Positions 11,361 through 21,187 of a DNA stretch of 64,000 nt are shown piece by piece (the first letter of the stretch is position 1; each line of letters begins with the position of its first letter). Made by a program: the position numbers and the translations under genes. Source of the DNA: Eutreptiella sp. 'Long Island Sound 2002' (lineage: Eukaryota > Euglenozoa > Euglenophyceae > Eutreptiales > Eutreptiaceae); the NCBI GenBank assembly GCA_964036045.1, contig OZ038384.1, forward strand, positions 40,340,844 through 40,404,843, written 5' to 3'. The notes under the pieces were generated by a model. It was given only the letters and a program-made list of their open reading frames with translations. It was not told where the DNA came from and searched no databases.

Positions 11361-11640
11361 ACCACACACCACCCACAACCCCGCCAACACACCACCACCG
11401 CACACCACACACCCACACACCACACACCACGCACCACCACCGCAGGACCAGAGGAGGGGGCGACACGCCCGCAAGCAACACAGCCAGGAACAGCGAACAC
11501 CCCCCCCCCCCACCACCACCACCCCACCCCGGAGAGACGGGACACCAGCCACCGCAAACCGCACAGCGAAAAGGGGGGCGGGACGAAAAGGGCCCACGGG
11601 GGGCGCCGGCGAGGGACCCAACCTCAGGGGTTTGGGGGCC
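11361..11640 (+). other. CA-rich spacer after the tandem array
   Basis: Low-complexity ACC/CAC sequence with a C13 run near 11502-11515. It is probably a decayed extension of the array. No ORF here has recognisable content. Confidence 0.5.
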
Positions 11641-12060
11641 CCCCCGGTGACCGTATCGGCCCCACCTGAGCACACGCAATAAGGTGGGATACGCCCGGGA
11701 CCGTTGGTCAGCGGCCCGCGGTGGCACCGGCCTGGGGGGGTGACCAATGGGCCTGACCAAGAGCACTCCCCACGGCACGTACTGCGGTACGGGCCCAGCG
11801 AGGGGCTGCGGGTAGGGCACACCGTCCATCGGGGCAGGCAAGAGACGCGCCTGTCCCGCGAGGACTCCCCAGCGACCCACAGTGTACCCGACCCCGGTGT
11901 GGGGAATGGCTGGAGTACCTGGCTACGGAACAGGTCCATGGACGGCATCCGTACAACAGAGTTACACCCTGACGGGGAGTGCAAGCACCGGCTCCCCCAC
12001 GGGGAAACACCAGGGGAAGGGACCCGAGCCGGCGACAAGGACCCCCCCCACACACCACAG
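11641..12060 (+). other. Unique-sequence island with a possible hairpin in GL
   Basis: This stretch is less repetitive than its neighbours. CCCACCT at 11661-11667 pairs with AGGTGGG at 11682-11688, leaving a 14-base loop, and a smaller inverted pair (GTAC...GTAC) lies near 11780-11795. An ORF beginning at 11704 runs through it into CA-rich DNA but looks non-biological (Pro, Thr, His). A structured RNA element is possible; this is weak. Confidence 0.3.
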
Positions 12061-15000
12061 CCGGGAAGGCCCGGGCACGACACCGCCCCAAGCGACACGG
12101 AAAAGAGACAGAAGGAGGAGGGCACACGCAAAGGGGACAGCAAGGGGACGCACCACCAACAGACCCCAGCCAAGGGGGGCGGGGAACCACACAGCCGAGA
12201 CAGGGGGGGGGGGGCACGACACACAGCCCCCACACCAAACAGGGCCGCCAAGCCACGCCCGCAAAGGCGAGGGCAGGCGCCCCAACGCACCACCAACACA
12301 CCGCACACACGCCCGAGCGTGCACACAACACACACCCCCACAACCGCCACCGACACGAGCCCCACAAGCGCACACCACACACCAAAGCACAGGCGCCGCC
12401 CGCACCACACACGCAACACACACAAACCCAAACAACAGGAACCCAGCAACCCGCCGGGGGGACTGCAGGGCCGCCAGAAGCCGCTAGGACGCAAAGGAGG
12501 ACCCACCAAGCCCGCAGCCAGGAGGGGCGAACGGCCACACCCAGTAACACCCGAACGGCCACGCCCAACACCAGGACCGGGCACTACGACACCCACACCA
12601 GCACCGCCACCAACGCCCAAACCGGACGCCACGACACCCTCACCAGCGGACACACCCGAAACCAGCGGAAGCACCATCGGCAACACCAGCGACCCCAGCA
12701 CCCACCAACAACAAACCAACACGAAAAGCCACCCAACACTGCCCAACGACCGCACCCAACCGATCCGGTCCCCCACCGGCTCGCACCCAGAACCACCGCC
12801 ACCGACATCCACGCCATCGGAAACACCAACACCGCCAAAAATCAAGCCAGCACAACACCCTCACCAACACCGTCACCACCGGCACCAACGCCTACGACAC
12901 CTACGCATGCCACCGCCGGTTCCAGCACCTACATCACCCAAGCCAACGGCATCAAGCACACCATCGCCGGCAACACCCCACCATCAGCGTCGCCACCAGC
13001 AACCTCTGCCACCGGAGGACACCGAAACCGCCACAGCCACCGCCACCGCCACAGGTGAGCCAACAAACCACCAAGCCCCGGCCAGGGGAAGCGAGGGCAC
13101 GCGCCCGGAACCACCATGCAATCCCCGGCGACACCCACACCACCGGCGCCGCCAACACCACCCTCACCCACGACACCACCCGGAGCAACACCTACGCCAC
13201 CTACACCAACAGCAGCACCAGCAGACCACACCACCTACTGCACACCCCCCCAGACAGAGCCACAGAAACCGACCACCGCCCTGAACGCAAGCCGCGGACC
13301 ACCCACACACAGACCCACGCCAACCACCACCAGCATCGGCAGCGTCCGAGACGCCGAGAACCATAGCGACACCCACAACGACCTCACCACCGGCATCACC
13401 GACACCGACACCGGCAATACGGCCTCAGCACCGACAAACCAGAGCGTCAACGGCAATCGCCACGGCAACACCGCTCGGTACGACACCATCGGCATCAACA
13501 ACACCAAGGGAGCCAACACACAGGCCAGCGACACCCATGGGTACCTCCACCAGGAGTGGCGAGGTCCCACCCCCGCCGTCAGAACACCACCATCCACCAG
13601 GGCAACACCTGCAGCGCCCACATCGGCCGCAGCTCCACCGGCGGCGCCCTCGCCAACACCGTCACCAACACCGCGACGGCCAGCCACGAGTGGCACGCCC
13701 GGAACCGCCGACCACCCAAACACAGGCCGCGCCCAGCACCAACACCAACAACGCCCACGCCAACAGACCACCACAACACACGCCAACCACCAAGTAACAC
13801 ATAAGGCACCCTCGCCTTCGGCAACACCAACGCCACCAACACCCACGGCACTATCCACACCACCACCAACCCCACCAACGGCGGGCCGAGGTGCCGTCAC
13901 CTACAACGCCCACAACACCACCACCACGGCCCCGCCACCTAGGGCAACCCCACCAACGGCGTCACCAAGGACGCCAGCACGGCTAGCGAACGAACGCCAC
14001 CGAGCCCTCAGCCAGGAGAGGCGAACGCCCGCACCCAGCAACACCCGAACGGCCACGCCCAGACCCAGGGCCAGGAACTGCGACACCCGCACCGCCGCCA
14101 GCACCTAAACCGAACACCACAGCACCCTCACCAACGGGGACGCCCGGAACCAACAACGGACCAACAGCGGCCAAGTTACACCCAAGGCGTTCCAACCGCG
14201 CCACCCACCGGCCCGCACCCAGAACCACCACCACCACCAGCAACAGCCACTGACAACCCACACACAGACCCACACCAACCACCAGCAGCATCAACAACAT
14301 CAGCGACACCGTGAACCATAGCAGCGCCCGCAACGACCTCACCACCGGCACCACCGACGGCGCCACCGGCAGTGCGACCTCACCGACAGCAACCCGGAGC
14401 ATCCCCCATCCCGCGTCCCGGTGAGACACCATCGGCAGCAAGGACACCGAGGGGGCCAAGGCCAACCCACCAGCCAACGACGCACGTGGGAACCTCCGCC
14501 AGGAATGGCGAGGTCCCCCCTCCGCCGTCAGAACACCGCCAGGGCAGCACTTACAACACCCTACAACGCCAACACACACAGCTCCCCCGGCAGCACCCCC
14601 ACCAACGCCAACACCGGCACCACCGACAGCGGCAACACGGCGACACCACCACCCAACCGCAGCAAGGTCACCCTAAACCGCAACCGCAGCAACACCTGTT
14701 ACTACGGACCCACGGACAGCCGACACCACCAGGACCACAGACGGGCCAAACACCAGCCACGAATGGCACGCCCGGAACCACCGAACACCAGCACACAGGC
14801 CACCGGACCACCGCGAGACACACCACCGCCCCTAACACCCCTAACACCACCACCACGACCCCGGCACAGAGTAACACCTAGGGCGCCCCCATCGACGACA
14901 CCACCCAGGACACCACCACGGCTGGCGAACAAACGCCACCAGCGCAGCCCACCAGGCCCCCAACCAAGGGTAGAAACAACAACGCCACACGCCATCGCAC

Positions 15001-16290
15001 CCACCGCATCGAAATCACCCGGAGCAACGTCAACATCAACCAGGGGTCCCGACCACCCACCCAAGCAGCACAAAACACCACAGCAACACCACCACACCCT
15101 CACCACCAGCGACACCACCGCCAGCACCCTCCGCCAGGAATGGCGAGGAGCAGGCCCAACAGCGCGGACCCACCCAACGTCCCCGGCACCCTCACCATCG
15201 GACCGTCACCACCGGCGCCGACCCCCAACACACCACCGTCACCAACGCCACCGACCCCGGACGCAAAAATCACACAGCCCGCACACACGGCACCAGCCAG
15301 AGCAACGCCGACACCACTCCCGGCCAACTCACACGAACACCACCGGAAGCACCACCGTCGACCGAACACCACGGCGACCCCAGGGTACGAGTCCCCCCCA
15401 CCATCTGCACGGCCAGCGACGCCGTCACCGGCACCAACCGGAACACCGACAACGACAGCCTCACCAACAACCGACACCCCCCTACCGCTGCCACCCACCA
15501 GTCACGCCACCCGCCGTCAAAGCCACCCACCAATGCCGCACCCCGAACCACACTTACACCCGAAACCGGCACCAGCACGCCCGGCCGAACCGTCAATGGC
15601 ACCACCGCCATGGCACCGTCTACGCTCACCACCGCCACCACCACCCCACGCGAGACCAGGAACCCCCGCCGTCGCCAACGGCCTCAACGAGCACCGACAC
15701 CACCAACACCACCACCGCCGGACAGGGACTACCCACAAACCAGGAACATCTCCACCACCAACAACCAATACACCACCCGCGGCACCCCACCATCGCCGAC
15801 ACCACCACGGCACCCATCACACCTCCACCACCGGAGGCGACGTGGGCCACACCACCCGTCAACTACAGCACCCTCGCCACCACCGCCACATCCGGCCCAC
15901 GAACGTTACCGCCGACAACACCACATACGCCCATACGTCACCCACGCCATGCTCACCGACCATCACCTCGTCATCAGAGACACCAACACCACCGGCGACG
16001 ACGACAGCGACAACAGCTGACCCACCAGCTAACCACCATCAATCATAGCCCAGCACCAGCTTCATCTACTCTAACGCCCATACCACCCTCGCCAACAGCG
16101 CCGCCACCGACACAATCATCCACTCCGGCGCCCACACCACCCTCACCACCAACATCACCAACACCACCACCCCCAGGGTCAGGGCCCGCGGGAAAAAGAA
16201 CGGCAGAGCGAGCACGCCACCACCCGCACGCGTCGCCCACCCTATCGTACACCGCTCCGCAACACGCCCCCCCCCGCTTCCCCTGACAGG
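12061..16290 (+). repeat. CA-rich degenerate repeat region of GL
   Basis: About 4.2 kb of C/A-rich DNA with diverged duplications. 12527-12650 resembles 14010-14140 (AACACCCGAACGGCCACGCCC). 13310-13440 and 13531-13620 resemble 14269-14400 and 14484-14560, about 955 bp apart. Copies of the GCCAGGAGTGGC hairpin recur at about 13549, 14498 and 15136. Plus-strand ORFs (11704-13284, 13116-14108, 14421-16286, 15140-16048) encode Pro/Thr/His/Arg-rich text in all frames. Some Gly-Asn-Thr-rich runs recur in shifting frames, so a decayed repetitive protein is possible. I do not support any of these ORFs as a functional gene. Confidence 0.5.
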
Positions 16291-16299
16291 GCGTGCGCT

Positions 16300-18890
16300 C
16301 CAGCCCACTGCTGGGAAGACGACTTCGACATCCTCCCGGCCATCCGACACCTACTGGCAGCCACGGCCCCGCGCCCACAAGCCCACCAGCAACCCACGGA
16401 ACCGCAAGAGCCCGACCACCCCATGCCACCACGCTCCATATCCCCCGCGTCCACCGCAGACCGGAACGCGGAACACCAGCGAGAGGAGCCCGACCCCGGC
16501 CGCGCCGCCACGCCCCCACCGCCCCCCCCCCCAAAGGACATCTACGCCACGCTGGCCAGCACCCTAGCCCCCATGGACGCCGAGCAGTACTACCAGTCCG
16601 TCCAACGAGACCTCCCTGAGGACCACGCGACCCTCCAGGGGTGGAAGCAGGAGAAAAGGTACGACAACGAGTGGGACACAGAGGAAGACCTTCTCTGGGA
16701 CGACACCTGGAAAGGCACCGCGGACACCTTCCTGGAGGCAGCAGCCGAAACCTACCCCCGCCCGCCCGGGGACACCAGACACGGCCTCCACGCCCTCCTA
16801 GCGTTCCACAGCTGGAAACACCGCCACACCGTCACCCTCCACCCCCTCGACCACAATCCGCACCGATGGACACCTGAAGACGACGCCACAGCCACCATCA
16901 CCGTACAGCAAAGCCCCGAGAACCCGGAGGAATACCACATCACCTGGGACGATCCGGCACCCCACCCCCCCACCTCCCCCACCCTCCCAGATGTCTTCGC
17001 CGCCATCAGTGCAGAGCTCCAGGAGGCCAAAGCCCCCCACCAACTGGACGAAGACATGCCCCAGGCACCATCACCATCAACCACACAAGACCAACCCCGC
17101 ACAGAGCCCCTCACCCACCCCATCACCACAATGGAGCTCCCCCCACAACACCGCACCACCCCAGACCGAAACGGGTTTCGAGACCTGCCGCGGGAATGGG
17201 CGGTCCACAACGGCACACTCCGATGGGACGAAATCACACCGGGCCTCCAGGCCATCCGCCTCCACTCAATCGCAGAGCCCACCACCACCTGGGCACTACC
17301 GACGGACCGCCACCACCTCCTCCTCACCGTCCAAGGCGATGCCACGATCACACCCACGGAAGGAGACCCCGTAACAGCAGCCGCCGCCCACGCCGTCCAC
17401 ATACCCCCGCAAGCATCGTCGGCACCTATGACGGTGCATCCAGGCCCCACCCCTTGGCAGGCCATCGTCGTCACCTACCCCGCCCCCAATGACCACACAC
17501 ATACCTGGCAGCAACGATGGGAGGACATCCGAGGGGACCTCCTCCAAGAACACCTAGGGCTCACACGCACCCACCACACCCTACAACCGATACGAGGAGT
17601 AGGCCAAGCATCACACGGCATACACGCCCCGGGAGTATGGGCCTACGCCACACCCATAAACCCACACGCAGCGGAGGACATCAAGACCGCCCTATCCATC
17701 CAGCAAGCCCAGACCCAAACCCCGCACCGCAACACCCAACGAGGCTACACAATTTGGTGGGCGTACCAAGACCATGACACCCTCACCCCCCAACCGGGGG
17801 CCCCCCCTCTAGACACCAACACCACCGCCCTCCTCCAAGCCGCAACAGCGGCAGCCACACAGGTAGGGGCCCCGGAAACCTGGGGCCCACAATACCTGGT
17901 CGAAACCAAAGTGGCGCCCCACGCGAAGGGCCAAGACAAGCCCCCAACACCGAAGCCGCTCCACCCCCCGCTCAAGCTAGACCCGACGGAGCACACCCCC
18001 CAGGATGAATGGGCGACCCACTACATCATCCCCCACACCACCACCCGCAAGAACGACGCCGCCAAGATCACCGTCACCCGCCACCTCCCCCACACCACAC
18101 AGGTGTATGAGCTGACGGCCCCCAACGTCCTCGTCACCCGTCGCCGACACGACGAGCGATACACCATACAGGCGGAAGGGGCCGCCGCGACCACCCTGTA
18201 CACATGGGCAACACGGGGGGACCTCCCACACCCCACCCTCCACCACGCCCCCTCCTGGCCCACCCCCTTCCACGCAGCGGACCGCCCCAACAAGAAGCCC
18301 AAACACACGGGTGTGCACACCCACGCCCAGGAGGCCCAGCACCGACACGAAGCGAGGCGCAAGGCCCGCACCCTCCACGACGACCACACCATCCCCCGCA
18401 TCGGCGCCCCCCCCGCCAGGGTATCAGATACCACCCACAACCGCACGATCACAGGCATCACCACGGACTGCCTGAACCCAGCGGCGTCGCGGGCAGACGC
18501 CGTATGGATCAGCGAAGGGCACTCCCACACACGGGCGGTGGCGCGCCTCCACAACATCCAACCCCACAAACTCCAGCGCGCCGTCGGACCCTTCGCCGTA
18601 CACGTCACCCCGTACGGCATCGACCACCCCCGGTGTGAGCACCATGACCCGCCCTGCTCCACCCCATGCACCTCGCCCCTCCGCCAACCGCTGCCGGCCC
18701 CCACCATCACGGGCAACATGTACCTGGGCACCGTACCGGGAGACCCGGGCATATACATCCTGCCCAACAGGTCCAGGGAACACGCCATCCCCCTCCACTG
18801 TGTGGAGTCCCTCGCCCTGGGACCACCCCCACCAAAACACCAACACCAACACATTCCGGGGGGACAAACGGACACAGGCCCCAGACGGGG
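16300..18890 (+). CDS. GL ORF1, first segment (function unknown)
   Basis: The frame of the ATG at 16423 is already open upstream (…CWEDDFDILPAIRHLL from about 16308), so the true start may be earlier. After a Pro-rich linker (residues 20-40 from 16423) the protein is of ordinary composition. Around residues 275-365 (about 17245-17520) is a stretch with alternating hydrophobic strands, HHLLLTVQGDATITP then AVHIPP, reminiscent of a cupin-type barrel; this is a weak impression. The segment near 18430-18800 has several Cys and His (HPRCEHHDPPCSTPC). The frame turns Pro/His-rich nonsense after about 18830. The sensible text continues one base further on in the +1 frame, so a frameshift lies around 18820-18900, perhaps in the G5A6 run at 18887-18897. 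Confidence 0.6.
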
Positions 18891-20311
18891 GAAAAAAGGC
18901 CCACCAACGCGCCCTGGCCCACATCACCCTCCACCCCGCAGCCCACCTACCAAAGGACTTCGGCACGGAGCGCCACATCGTCCTGGAGGGCCAAGCCCAC
19001 CACATCATCACCGCCGCCCTGTACACCCTCGCCGCCCACGAACGCCACTGGGACCCCACAACCATCCCAGCAATGCCCCCACCGCCCCAAGGCCCCAACG
19101 ATCCCGTCACCCCCTTCCACATCGATCAACTCCTAAGCCGCAAGGCCCCCCCACACCTCCACCCCTCCAGGATACCACTAGCCATTGCATCGTGGGACAC
19201 CCTGGACACCCCCCCCCAACAACCCGCCATCCACATCCTCAAAGCGGACACCCAATGGTGGGTCCTCCACTGGGCACACGGAGTCCTCATGGCGGCCCAG
19301 GCCTATACCCCGGAAATGGACCCGGAAGACCCCCCACGGGGCCAGCAGCGACTCCTCCAAGCCACCACCCTCACAGGCCGCGAAGGCGCCCCCTGGGAAG
19401 CCCTCCACACAGCACTCTACTGGGCTCAAGGCTCCCCCAACGGCCCGGACACACCGGAACCTACAGAGGCCTGGGTCAGGCAGGCCAAGGCCATGAGGAA
19501 CTACCACCTACACCACCCCTTCGACGACAGCCCCGCCGCACTGCCATGGCCAACAGATCCCCCGGAGACCGTACGCAAGCTCGCCGACATCGTACGCAGC
19601 CACGCGAAAGCGAAAATGCAAACACCGGCAGAACCCCCACTGAGGGATCCAGACCAGCAAGCAACGCACCCCTTCTTCCAACCCCATGCCCCCCCAGCCC
19701 CGCCACCTCCAGTCCCACCCAAGCGAACGAGACGACAAAAGGGCGCACCCGCCCCCAGCCAAGCCGGAAAAGCAGCAACCTCCCGACCCCCCGCATCCCA
19801 CCCGACCCACCCGACGAACCCAGACCAAGCATCCTCGTCATCCTCCCTCCCACCACTACCACCGCCCCACCCGGACCAGGCATCCTCATCATCCTCCCTC
19901 CCGCCACCAGCACAGGCCCCGCCCAAAGCGTACCCAGGGTTCGAAAAAGGTGCGAAGGTCCAACAGCCCTTCCGCAACGACCACACAGGCGACTGGATCT
20001 GGTGTGAGGGCACGATCCAGTACCGCCTCAAGGGACAAGGGGACAACGGGGGGCCACAGATCCGGGTAATCTGGCACCGCCAAAAGGAGCTAGACCAGGG
20101 CAACAGCGCCCCGGACAAACCACTCGGCGACACCCTGGAACTCACCAGCGCCCACCCCATCCGGCTCCGCACCGAAGAGAACAAGGCCCACACAGGCACC
20201 AAATACACTGGGGAGCTCCCCCCGGAGTGGAGCCAAGGCCTCCCCCCGCCGCGCCTACCCAAACGCCCACAAACCGGCAAAAAGTCCCCAACCCCCAGTC
20301 CCCCTCCCTGA
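18891..20311 (+). CDS. GL ORF1, second segment with Tudor/Agenet-like end
   Basis: This continues ORF1 in the +1 frame (GGKKAHQRALAHITLHP onward) to a TGA at 20309-20311. It contains a helical, Trp-rich middle (about 19240-19560) and a Pro/Ser linker with a duplicated DQASSSSSLPP phrase (about 19830-19910). A C-terminal module near 19930-20200 (FEKGAKVQQPF, DWIWCEGTI, IRVIWHR, HPIRLR) has the spacing of a small beta-barrel of Tudor/Agenet type. LINE ORF1 proteins bind element RNA, and such a module would fit that role, but the assignment is by pattern only. The stop context is UGA CGG, and the APE endonuclease follows in the same frame. Confidence 0.6.
20309..20311 (+). promoter_or_regulatory. 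In-frame UGA CGG between ORF1 and APE
   Basis: The codon is followed by CGG and the same frame continues at once into the endonuclease, whose early residues (INLLDLNHP at about 20380) lie before any ATG. UGA followed by CGG or CUA is the known type II readthrough motif of several plant RNA viruses (for example tobraviruses). The E4 gag-pol stop has the same UGA CGG GG context. Function here is inferred. Confidence 0.45.
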
Positions 20312-21187
20312 CGGGGCAAGGGCCGAGGGCACAAGCCTCCACAGCCCCGGCCCGCCCCCACCGAGGCCACCATCAACCTCCTCGACCTCAACCACCCGGC
20401 CGTCACATACTCCAAGGACGCCACAACCGCCCTCCAAGAGCTCCCGATGGCACAGGGGCCGGGGTGGGTCCCCCACCTCCTCACCTTCCAGGAACAAGGC
20501 CTACAGCGCGACGACCCCCCGGAAACCACCCCCATATATACCCCGGACCAGAAAGCGTACAAATGCTACTGGCACAAGGGGACCCCCCTATACGCCCAAA
20601 CCGGCATCCACGTCCACCTCGTCCACCACCTCAGCGTCCCAGGGAGGCTAGGTGTCTATGAGGTCGTCGGGGACGGATGGCAACTCAACGTCATCAACAC
20701 CCACGTCCCCTTCGGCGAAGCCACGGAACCCTTCCTCCAGGCCCTGGCCGAGGCGTACCGCCAAATGGCCATGCTCGCCCCCACAGTCATCATCGGCGAC
20801 ATGAACGCCGCCCCCACCCCAGCGGACCGAGGAGGACAGGCCACGGCCCAGGACCAAGCAGTCCGCGACACCATCGAAATGCTGGGGCTCGTGGACCTAA
20901 CAGCCAGCCTCGAAGGCCAACCATCCCACTTCCCCCACCAAACGGATGCCGCCCCATCCCGCATCGACGTATGCTATGGCGACCCCACCACCATCATCCG
21001 AGCGGAGGCCCGATATGGACCCCTCCCGCTGGGACCCACAGGCCATAGCCCCCTGCACATCCGCCTCACCATCCCCAACCTTCCCCCCAGCCCCCCAGAA
21101 GATGCGGACCAAGGCCTACCACCCCCCCTGAAGATATGCCCCCGCTGCATGACAAGCATGCCTGGTCCCAATATCACAGGGCCATAG
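20312..21187 (+). CDS. GL APE-type endonuclease
   Basis: AP-endonuclease-like domain that would nick the target DNA to prime reverse transcription. Motifs in order: LLTFQEQ near 20470-20490 (catalytic Glu of the QE motif), VINTHVPFG near 20691, IIGDMNAAP near 20790-20815 (the GDxN motif), SRIDVCYGD near 20957-20980, and GHSPLHIRL near 21040-21065 in place of the usual SDH. The first ATG is at 20447, but conserved text begins by about 20370, so the protein is either translated by readthrough from ORF1 or starts at a non-ATG codon. It ends 52 bases inside the RT ORF. RT is in the -1 frame, and a C7 run at 21122-21128 lies in the overlap zone. Confidence 0.85.
   Translation, partial: RGKGRGHKPPQPRPAPTEATINLLDLNHPAVTYSKDATTALQELPMAQGPGWVPHLLTFQEQGLQRDDPPETTPIYTPDQKAYKCYWHKGTPLYAQTGIHVHLVHHLSVPGRLGVYEVVGDGWQLNVINTHVPFGEATEPFLQALAEAYRQMAMLAPTVIIGDMNAAPTPADRGGQATAQDQAVRDTIEMLGLVDLTASLEGQPSHFPHQTDAAPSRIDVCYGDPTTIIRAEARYGPLPLGPTGHSPLHIRLTIPNLPPSPPEDADQGLPPPLKICPRCMTSMPGPNITGP

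Noticed and set aside
8767-12845. Very long minus-strand ORFs (1334, 1037 and 902 codons) through the tandem array
   Set aside because: All three minus frames are open at once because the plus strand almost lacks T, so TTA, CTA and TCA are rare. The proteins are repeated Val/Cys/Gly/Trp text created by the 157-bp unit, which cycles through frames. A compositional artefact.
11704-16286. Plus-strand Pro/Thr/His-rich ORFs in the CA-rich region (526, 330, 621 and 302 codons)
   Set aside because: They overlap in several frames, have no domain, and follow from CCA/ACC composition. Kept only as a repeat region.
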